Source: Typha latifolia (lineage: Eukaryota; Streptophyta; Magnoliopsida; Poales; Typhaceae). Taken from it: 64,000 bases of DNA. Below the pieces are notes generated by a model. It was not told the origin of the DNA, made no database searches, and was given only the letters and a program-made list of their open reading frames with translations. Each line of letters begins with the position of its first letter. Within the stretch, counting starts at the first letter, position 1. The stretch is taken from contig CM034107.1 of NCBI GenBank assembly GCA_019914945.1, positions 3,286,001 through 3,350,000 on the forward strand, read 5' to 3'. Made by a program: the position numbers and the translations under genes. Positions 37,744 to 47,631 of this stretch are shown here, piece by piece.

Positions 37744-38299
37744 ACCATTTCAATTGTATAAGAAAGTTAAATTAAACAAAAGTATTTCTACTAAGTTGAG
37801 ATAGGAACATAGTTCTTAATTGAACAAATCTAACATCCCTCAATATCATCAAAAGCAGACTCAAACATCTTCACTTCCAAGTTCCAACTTCTCTAACAAC
37901 AAATCATCATTTTGAATCTCTTCTATCCTGATCAATCAACCAAGATAAATTTATCACATTAATACAAACAAAGTATAAAAGTAAAACCAATGTATGAATC
38001 AAGATAAAGATATCATACTAAATGTATCATACCAATTCATCTTGCATTTCCAGGGAACTCAAGCTCAACAAATGAAGCTACATATTATAATGGTAAGAAA
38101 AATTTAGTAAAACAATATTGATACTATAATAAATAAGAAACAATAATCAATTTAATAATAAAATAATTCATACCATACAAATGTAGATTATCAATCCAAA
38201 GACTATGGAAGTTTCACAAAAATATTCTCCATGGTACAAGAGTTATTCTACAATTTTAACATATAAAATAAGTATTAAATCAAAAGAAAGTATCAAATT

Positions 38300-40381
38300 T
38301 TAACTAGTAAAGAACAAAATAATAGATACACATACATTAGTGCAAGTGATTTGCATATTTGTGAATTCCCGAATCCAACTTCCTCCACACACCAGTGCCT
38401 CCACTGCATCAGGATTCAGAGAACTACGAAAGTCATTAAGAACCCTTCCTCCTGCACTAAAAGCAGACTCAGACGAGACAGTAGTAACTGGAATAGAAAG
38501 GATATCACGTGCCATCTTTGAAAGAGTGGGAAACTTTAAAACATTTAATTTCCACCAGTCCAAAGCATCAAATTTAGTAGTCGTATCATCATAATCAAGT
38601 ATCAAAATTTGCTCCTCCAAATAAATTTCCAACTTGGACCTGACAGGTTGGGTTGAATGTGATGATCCTACAAATATTTGAAACTCTGCTCTGCCCTTTC
38701 CTTTTACTTTTAATCCAGATGATACAATACTACCAGTTGATTCCCTCTCATTTGTTGAACAAACAGAAGCATCTTCAACAATCCTACTTGATGATTTTTC
38801 AAGCACATAAGTATTATAAATATCATATAATACTTCTTTAACCTTCCAGATGTTTTCTTCGGCCTCAGAAGTAGAATATATCTTAGGAAAACAATATTCT
38901 ACAAGCTTCAGTTTGAGACAAGGGTCTAATATTGCTGCTATTGCCATTAACATGTTGCAATCTCCCCAATATTTGTCAAATTTCTTTTTCATCTCCATGA
39001 CCATATTATTTAAAAAGGGAACCTCACTTTCAGATGCAATGTTAAGTGACTTTTTTATCTTCCACACTTCAGACAAAAAAAGATTAGCTGTCGGATATAA
39101 ACTTCCAGAAAATATGTTAGTGACATCATAAAATATTTCAAGAAATTCACACACTATTTTGGCCCTTTCCCAATCCTCTTCAGAATGAAGCCATTTGTAG
39201 TTTGTATCCCTAGTTGCATATTGTTGAAAAACATTTTTATAAACCAATGCATGTTCTAGCATAATATAGGTCGAATTCCATCGAGTCGCAACATCCAAAG
39301 CCAACCCTTTGGAAGTAGTAATAGATAATTGTCTTGCAATTTCTCCGAATCTGTGAAGGCGTGAAGGAAATTTCTTCAAATAGGTGACACTGCATCTAAT
39401 GTTTTCAATAACATCTTTAATAGCATGTATCCCATCCCGAACAATCAAATTCAATATATGTGCACAACACCTAATATGAAAAATGTGTCCCTTAAAGAAT
39501 AACTTTCCTCTAGCATGAAAGTTCTCCATTATGGCTTTAGCTGCAATATTATTAGAAGAGGCATTATCCAAAGTGATACTTACTACCTTGTCTTCTATAC
39601 CCCAACTAATCAGACATTCAATTATAGCATCTGCAACAGCAACACCAGTATGCGGAGGTTCTAATTGGCAAAAATTAATCACACGTTTATGTAGTTTTCA
39701 ATCAGAATCAATGAAGTGAGCAATCAAAGACATATAGCCGACATTTTGATTTGATATCCATAAATTTGATGTCAAACTGACTTTGCTAATACCTTTAAAG
39801 TATCTTTTCAACTCTTGTTTTTCAATCTCAAATACTTTAATGACATCATTTCTAATTGTATTTTTAGATACCCTCTCATAACGTGGATTTAGAGATTTCA
39901 ATAAAATATTGAACCAATTATGTTCCACCATATTGAATGGATACTCATGTACCATAATCATTTTGGCTATAATCTCCCTTATTAAAGTTTGATTATATCC
40001 AGATGCAAGCAACTTTAGATATTGTTCTTCTGCACTAGAAACCACACTACTATTAGAAGCAGAAGGGAATGAAAGAACCCTTTGTTTCTTACCCAACAAT
40101 CCATTGCAATTTTTTACGTGTCTCTTCAAATGTGTAGTGGTACCATGTTTAGGCACAAAATACTTTGCCGGAAAAGTCAAACATTGAAGTTTTTCTACTT
40201 CTACTCCTTTCTCCATTACATTTATCTTTTTATAAAACTGTCATACTTCAGAAGTCCTTCTACCCCTTTTCTGTGTAACATTATTATTTTCCTCTTTAGT
40301 TTGTGTTTCAACACTAGGTATAGTATCACCTGTTTCTGATTGTTGAGATGGCAGTTGAGAAGACAATAATTTATGCGACAT
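38300..40381 (-). pseudogene. hAT transposase, inactivated
   Basis: A single reading frame of 694 codons from ATG at 40381 (just after a CAG acceptor) to the stop at 38300, interrupted by two in-frame TGA codons at about 40241-40243 and 39698-39700. Both sit where family members have Trp, implying TGG to TGA changes. Domains in order: BED zinc finger (about 40120-40250), whose second Cys ligand is Phe; the hAT catalytic core, in which LTSNLW replaces the usual LTSDxW, so the first catalytic Asp is Asn; an intact second-Asp block TLDNASSNN; and an intact C-terminal dimerisation region with WWKLN, SESAFSAGGRVL and LNPDAVEALVC. With four lesions it cannot encode an active enzyme. Confidence 0.88.
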
Positions 40382-40408
40382 TCTGCATACATTCAGAATA
40401 AGTATAAA

Positions 40409-40567
40409 TTCACATGCTTCTGCAACCACAAGATGATCTATTGCTAAATAATTATAAATTCACAAAGCCCCAGTTAAATGCATAAGTAATTGAGAGATGC
40501 AAGAAATAAAAAATCAACTTCACAATTCACATGCTTCTGCAACCACAAGATGATCTATTGCTATATA
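40409..40567. repeat. Direct duplication of about 45 bp inside the hAT element
   Basis: TTCACATGCTTCTGCAACCA followed by CAAGATGATCTATTGCTA occurs at 40409-40453 and again at about 40525-40567, upstream of the transposase start. This was probably created by local slippage or a filled break. Confidence 0.8.
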
Positions 40568-41628
40568 AATTATGACATGCTTGACAAAACTTAATGCCAA
40601 CCAGATGTCTTCCTAGTACATTTCCTGGCCAACATATTCTTTTACAAATAACCAAGCATTAATCATAACTTGATCATCAATTACTTCCAAATAGTAGTGC
40701 CCTTACAATGATAGAGCTTTGTTTAGTCTTTTGTTTTTAATTAAAGTAATTTGGTGCTACAAATATTTATTAATGTTATAGTATCTTTTGTTCACTGTTT
40801 CGCATACTAGTGCTATTCTGTGCATACTAACATATTAGGAAATTGATTTTCTGCACATATGTGAACATTCGCTGTCCTTATGCCTGTGAAAAGAAAAGAA
40901 TTGGTTGCTATCATGCATTCTGTGGCAATTTTGTGAATATAGAGATGAACTTTATTTGCTTTACAATTCCCACTATGGTTTTCTTTGTCTCGCAGTATTA
41001 AGTACTTAATAGTAGCATGCAAACTATTAAGTACTAGAAGTAGCCAACTAGAATTAATATTCAGTTTCCCATATCAATTTTAACCAATCAAAAACACACT
41101 ACAAGAGTAGAAAGTGGAACTCCACTGGTACAGCACCGATCACTTTTACTTAGACCACAAACAAAGAGAGAACAATCTAAAACCACTTCAGATCATTCCA
41201 ATGAACCTCAAAATCCAATCTTTCTTGACGAACAAGCAACAAAACATAAACCCCAATAGCAGAATCCCTCAAAACCTTCACCTTTAGCAATCTACGACAG
41301 ATCCAACATTGAATCATACCTTGAGATCAAATATCACAGCAGCTTTAGGGTTCCTCTTTGTGGAGGTGGTGCGGAGGTGCCGGTATGCAGACGTGGTAAG
41401 GTCGGTGTCGGCGTCGGCTGAGTTCGTAGTGGGAGTAAGAACGGCTGAATGGGTGAAGAACCGAAGAGTGAAGATTGGGTTTTGACTTTTGCGGCTGCTT
41501 AGCTCTTTTGATCTAAATCATCTAACTTAGAGAGCATGGAGAGATAGGGTTTTGATCTAATGGCTGAAATTTTAAATGGGTGAAAGGGTTTTGATCTAAT
41601 GGTTCATATTAATTTAATATTACTCATA

Positions 41629-41669
<41 letters not shown>

Positions 41670-41826
41670 TCGAGCCTTATCGAGCCGACTCGGGATCAAG
41701 CTTGGCTCGAATTTAATTTTGAGCCTAGCTTTAATGATCAAGCTCGGCTCAGTCTATTTTTGAGCCGAGCTTAATCAAGCATTATCGAGCCGAGCTCGAG
41801 CCGGCTCGATTATTTTGACAGCCCTA

Positions 41827-41834
41827 GATATAAG
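41827..41834. repeat. hAT target-site duplication, right copy
   Basis: GATATAAG immediately after the element, identical to 37334-37341. Confidence 0.9.
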
Positions 41835-42222
41835 GTGACTTAGTAGTAGGAAATAAAAATTATTGAGGAGAATTTGATTTTTGTTCAAATAAAAAGACAC
41901 AAATAGTATTAATTTTGATTAATAACTTACTGAAAATTGGAATTAAATTTAGAGCATGAGCTTTGTAGTACTATTTTGCTACGATATTTCTGATTGATTT
42001 GAGAAGGGGTTTGAGACGAGTGCGCTATAAGATGAACAAGATTAGAGCGATAATGAATCAAAGTCATTGGATATACACTATTAATGAGCCGCACCTAGTA
42101 TTAATTGATTACGCCCATTTCCCCGAGTTAGATGAAATTTCTCTACGCGTGTCCGAAATCCACCAGTTGCTATATATATTCCATTATTATCCCCAATTCC
42201 GCCGAGAGAGAGAGAGAGAGAG
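41835..42222. promoter_or_regulatory. Promoter and leader of the plastid coiled-coil gene
   Basis: Spacer upstream of the ATG at 42223. It includes a TATA-like TATATATATT near 42171 and a (GA)n tract (about 42203-42221) that runs right up to the start codon. No other feature seen. The hAT insertion ends about 390 bp before the start codon. Confidence 0.4.
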
Positions 42223-44487
42223 ATGATTCTAAATTCGGCCGTAGGAGGAGTGGCAGTAACTTTACCGACGGCTCGCTTCTCGCCGGCGGTAGACTGGAGG
42301 AGGAGGATGAAGAGGAACAATATATCGCCCTTTGTGGTGGCTTTCAGCAACCAAAGCCAAGCACTGCAGCTAAGGACCCAACTCGACCAACTCCACGCCG
42401 AATCCGAGCTCACCCGTTCCAAAGGCATGATTTTTGGCTCTCAACCCTTCTTCTTCAATCTTCTCCAATATAAGTTATAAATAGCATTACTGTTAGGAAT
42501 CATTGAATCGATTTTTAGGAAGTTTTAGCGAATTTAGGGGCGAATACCAGGAAAATTAAGTTTTTAATCAAGTTGAATTTATTACTTTTGAGAAAAAAAG
42601 AAAATTCTTTCTCTTTCAAGGGGTTTTTTTTAAGTTTCTTCCAAGTTTTCAACATATAATTAGCTGCTCTGGCGGAGCTTGTTGCATATATTTCTTATTT
42701 GGGCATCTGTCTTTTGAAATTCTAGCAAATAGTGCACGGATGAGGCTTATGCGGTTGAGCGAGGCAGCTGAGAATCTTAAGAGAAGAGCTGCTACCAGTG
42801 TGTTACTTGGCAAAGAAAATGAGGCAAGGGAACTACTTGTGCAAAAGAAAAAGTTGATGCAAGCATTGGAGAGATCAAAGAACCGCATTGAGGTGCTTGA
42901 TGAACTTTCGGCAAAGATTAACGAGGTAATACTTACCATTTCTAATTCCAATATATTGGCTTTTCCCCTTCAAGCCTGCAATATATTGTCTTTGAATAAA
43001 TATCTTTTGCTAGAAAAATCTAACTCTCTTTAGTGTTTCTAATACATGCTATTTTAGTGACTTTACCTTTTCATGTGTCCTCATGTCGGTTACTTGAATA
43101 TTTCGCTCAAGTTCATCTTTCAAGAAATGATGGGCACTTGTTTGTAGTGCAAGTACCCTTCGCATACTTTGACATTATTTACTTGTCAGTAGGCTGGATA
43201 TTGTCACTGAGAAGAATAGTCATACTTTCTAGATTAGTAAAATGGCGAAACTTGTTAATTAGTATATCTTTCTTTTATTCCTAATTAGGAAATATAGAAT
43301 GTTGTTAGTAGATGATGGCTAATCACGTGCGGAGACTAGTTTCTCCATATTTTCTTAGATAACAGGGTGCACTTTTTTAAAGTAGCTAATAATTCCACGA
43401 CATCGAAGTTCTGATCCTCTTTAAGCTCTATGAAATGCTTGCTTAGCTGTCTCTTCCTTTTATAAATTTGATATTTTGCAGATATGTTCGAGATTTCTAT
43501 CATCAGTTGGCATGCTAGGTTTACATGAAAGTAATTGAAGTCATTAACGTATTCATTCAATGGCTTCTTATACTTCATCAATAAAAAATTCCACCATCTG
43601 AAATCAAAATGAAAAGCATAATGAGGACTTCCCTTTTGGCTGTTGCTGACTTTGTGTTGTAATCATCCAGAAGGATCATACTGATCATCTGATTCTCTTT
43701 ATCTGATACAAGATTCTATATGTCATGACCTTGGGCCAATTCACTTGGTTTCAGGCAATTTCTCTGAAGGAGACTGAATTAATTAAATATGTTGCCATGC
43801 ACCCTGAGATTGGAAGAGAGGATCCCACCCAGAAGATTCGATTTGCTTCCGCAAAATGTCATTCTGATGAAGCTGCAGATAAACCAAATGACTCTGCAGA
43901 ATTGGGTGAGAATAGTTCCCTTGATTTGAAAAATTATAGCGACAATGTTGCTGAAAAATCTAAAGAATTGGAGTATGGACTGTCTGAAAATTCTATCAAT
44001 TCAAATGATAATAACATGATTAGCAGCTTAAAGGGCCTATCCTCCTATAGGGATATTCTGGAACATATTGATATGCAACTTAGACTAGTGGAAGCTGATG
44101 TAGACAAGTTCATAAATTCCCAATTGTTGACAGCAGAAAGCAAACAAAAGAAAAACATTGAACTGCAGATGTTATCAGAAATTTTGAAGGATATACTCAG
44201 CATCAGAGAAAGGTGAGACTTATATACAGTTTTCTATTATTATTGTTATTAGAGACATGAGTAGGAATAGATGAAGCAAAATTTGGGAAATTGAGCTTCT
44301 CTTTCTTTTGAAACTATGATGGTGAAACAGAAATATAAAATTCGCCTAATGCATGAGCCAAACCAATCACAAAGCTGCCGAACATATTTACAAAGTCATT
44401 GTAGGATCAGAATGTACTCAGACACTCATCAAGTGAATTCTTACGCATTTCAGGATTGCAAGTATCACAGGGAATATAACCAGGTGA
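42223..44487 (+). CDS. Coiled-coil protein with probable chloroplast transit peptide, unknown function
   Basis: Four exons, 42223-42424, 42726-42925, 43755-44212 and 44454-44487, give 297 aa in one frame. Residues 1-40 are rich in Ala, Ser, Val and Arg and poor in acidic residues, as in a plastid targeting peptide. A helical, charged region follows: LRTQLDQLHAESEL, MRLMRLSEAAENLKRRAA, GKENEARELLVQKKKLMQAL and NRIEVLDELSAKINE. The acidic Asn/Ser-rich middle is less ordered, and a second helix follows (DILEHIDMQLRLVEADVDKF). The first intron seems to use a GC donor (AAAG|GCATGA) paired with a CTAG acceptor. A canonical GT nine bases earlier (ACCC|GTTCC) would also keep frame and change only a few residues. 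The last exon of 34 bp is the least certain part. I cannot assign a function. Confidence 0.7.
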
Positions 44488-47461
44488 CAGCTGAGCTTCA
44501 CATTGACATAGAGAGCTACCTAATATATGAGTTGGTATGTCAATAATGTTTTTTTATTCTTTAAAATAAATAAAAAATTCCTTGTCTTATTTTGGAGAAG
44601 GGCATGTGCCAACTCTCTTGCGATGATTTTTTTTTTTTAAATTTGTTTGTTTTTTCATTTTTACCCTTGCAATGATTTGATAAAGCATTTTGTTTACGAT
44701 TAAAATTGATTTATTTAGATATATGTTAATGCACCATAGGAAGGCATTTCACTATTATAGTGCTATGTATTTGGTGCAATGCATAGATGAACAGATATGC
44801 TTTACCTAATTGTTTGGTTCTCTAGATATTTGTTAGTAGGAAACCTTCTATTAAACCATTTGAAGTTCAAATTAAAGCAAAATGTTTTGCAGGAATAATA
44901 ATCCACTGTTATTCAGATTTGCCATTGGTTAATAAGGTATTGATATACTGTTTTGACACAACAACAGCAGCACTAGAGGTGATAATCGGGTGGCCGGGCC
45001 GGATTTGAGCCGGGTTTTTTTAGTCGACCGGGCTTAAATATTTATTTATGGTCCGACCCATCAATCACTTGGGCCGGGCCGGACTAAAGTGCTATAGCCT
45101 GCTACCGGCCACTCTCCATTTTGGAGATAAGGAGTTACATACATCATAATATATATCTAGATGGACAATGAAATATACACATTTAGACAGATACAAATCA
45201 TTTAAAAAGGCAAAAAGATCAAGTTGAGAGAATCATTCTTTAATAAGATAAGATATCATCAGTGGCAAGTCAATGTTGTACTGGATCATCTAAGAGGCCT
45301 CAACCTATGGTAAGAATATGTTAGAACTTAGAAGGTGCACAGGTCTTCATCTATTATATGTACCATTAGGCAAATATATATTGTTGATGTTGGTTTTGTT
45401 CAAGCATTATGATATTGTAGATCCGCCAGGTAATATTCCGACTTCTGACTCTTGATTCCCATGTTCTCTATCAGTAAAAAATGCAGTAGATATGTAGTTG
45501 TGTAGAAGAGAATATATAGTCTGCGACCTTTTGTGCTCAACAAAAGAGTGCAACAATAAAATTGCTTCCTCCCTAAACATTTCCAATTGCACATGTCTCT
45601 GAAACTTGTTACTTCATTTTTCTTTAGGTACTAGAACTGCCACAGCTCACTACTGGCTTAAGCGCTATTTTTCTCGAGGTTGAAATCTGGCATGGATGAT
45701 CCTAATACAAGTCATGCAAAGTAATATGCTCTAAGATGAAGATTCCTTGTGTTCTCTCTGCACGTATGATAGGAACACAAATTTGCGTCTCCCTATTGAA
45801 ATTTGCTGTACGTTTCAAAAAAAAGAAAAAAAAAATTTCAATGGCAGATAATTTAGAATCTTTAGATAAAAGATACTGATTCACGATTCCATCGTTATTT
45901 GTGATTTTAATTGTGGGCTGCTGCTTGACATGTACATAAACAATTCTTTTATCCAATGATAAATAGTTTCACCAAACAAAGGTGGAACTAACGTTATCCC
46001 TCTATTTATCCCTTTTTATTCTTGCTATTTCACCAATTGAAGGTATAAACTGGGGATGAATTATCCAGTCGTATATCCTTGCAGTTATACAATCAGACGA
46101 GATACTGTGAGTATGAATTCTGCTGCTCCGAGTTGATGAAGGTGATAAAAGAAAGGACGAAATAGGATGCACCAATGTTAAGTTGGATTTAATCCAACCA
46201 TACCACTCCCCAGCTCAATTGGATGGTTCCTTTTTAAAATTTAGCATGTAGTCCTAGACATCACTGTAATTTAATGGTTATTAGTTTATTTTTTTTTTAT
46301 TGACAGGAGATATGAGTTTAGTTTTTCTTATTAACATTAAAGGTTGATAGATTTTTCATTAGAGCATTATATGCAGTTAGTTTGAACTCCTTATGGCTCA
46401 TTTTTGTTGTTGAACCTGGAATGCTAACCTTCTTATCTAATCTATAATTAACTTATAAGCTCATCATTAATCAAAAAAAGGAAGAGGATTTAGCATGTAG
46501 TCCCCAAAGAAATATTTTTGTAAGTATGCAATTTTGTATCCAAACAAGGGAATAAATCATTAAAAGGTAAAGCTAGAATTATGTATATAAACAAACTAAG
46601 GAATCATTAAGTTGCCAACTATAATAATATATTGTTCCAAGGTCAGAATCAAACAGAAGCTAAAAGACTTGTTTATTCTCGCATCAAAACAATATTAGAT
46701 AGAATCCATCAGCTAATATTCATATATGACCCTGCAGATCGGGTCCGGATTGCATGCATCATTGGCATCATGAACCAAAAGCTTGAAGAGGATGGATGAC
46801 AAGTATGGGATACCAACCAATTAAGTGACATCAACATGCTACCTATACCTAATGATTCTAGTTCTTATAGTATGATGCATTCCAATTTCATGTACGGATT
46901 CATCTCCACCATTAACATGGCTGTCGGCCAAGTTTAGGAGATGACCATTTAAACGATTAGTTTTAATGGCTATGGCTGGCATGACAACATACTACTTACC
47001 AATTCCATGTCAATGCTATATGCTTATGTCCAAAGATTTTATTAGTTTATACTCGCAAGGCATTTGAAATTTCCATTGGAAGAATTAATGGAGTAAAATA
47101 GCACATAAATTAGTCCCAGATAATTATTAAAGAAAAAAGAAACTATTCCTGGTGGTTTATATTGAAAATTTTAATAACTATTGGCTGTCTGATTGCATAA
47201 GATTGTGAGATTAAACTTAATAATTATCAGTCGATTCAACAACCTACTAAATAAGACCACAGTAATCTTCTAACAAACAAATGAAATAGACATAAACAAT
47301 ACTTTAAAAAAAAAGAGCCAAGTATAATACATCATAAAATCTCCATCTGAAAAGTCCAGCAAAAAACTGTCGGCAATCATTATCCATTATTTGGAGCTCA
47401 TAGTTAGCTACTTTACATGCCATATTAATTAATGAAAAAGAAATCACATATTCACATCTAT
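44488..47461. other. Intergenic with a GC-rich hAT-end-like remnant
   Basis: No gene seen over about 3 kb. Around 44975-45115 a GC-rich island (GGCCGGGCCGG repeated, starting AGGTGATAATCGGGTGG) looks like the end of another hAT-type element, but its partner end is missing. ORFs on either strand have no recognised domain. Confidence 0.45.
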
Positions 47462-47462
47462 C

Positions 47463-47481
<19 letters not shown>
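47462..47481 (+). promoter_or_regulatory. TATA-like region of TBL copy 1
   Basis: CTTATATATATATATATACA about 150 bp before the start codon. The same element precedes the second copy at 52567-52583 and is followed in both by GG(A/C)CACAAAAAGATTCTT, which marks a shared promoter. Confidence 0.5.
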
Positions 47482-47494
<13 letters not shown>

Positions 47495-47631
47495 TGTACT
47501 TTAGAGAGGACCACAAAAAGATTCTTTCATAAGGTAGGGTGTTATGTGTAACATTGAATTCAAAGAAATCTATAAGAAGCCAAACATATTGCACTAAGCA
47601 GAGAGCATTATGCTTTTTCATGCACAAGGCA

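Larger units (their letters stand above)
37342..41826 (-). mobile_element. Complete hAT (Ac/Tam3-type) transposon, 4485 bp
   Basis: Short imperfect terminal inverted repeats, TAGGGGTGTAAA at the left and, reversed, TAGGGCTGTCAA at the right, are flanked by a perfect 8-bp duplication (GATATAAG). Both subterminal regions are crowded with GAGCC/GCTCG motifs, likely transposase-binding sites. The element encodes one hAT transposase on the minus strand (38300-40381), now disabled. It also holds a 54-bp tandem repeat (37617-37743), a duplicated block of about 45 bp (40409-40453 and 40525-40567) and an (AT)n run (about 41636-41668). Related ends at 22860, 27220 and perhaps 21.3 and 45.0 kb suggest non-autonomous relatives. 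Confidence 0.92.
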
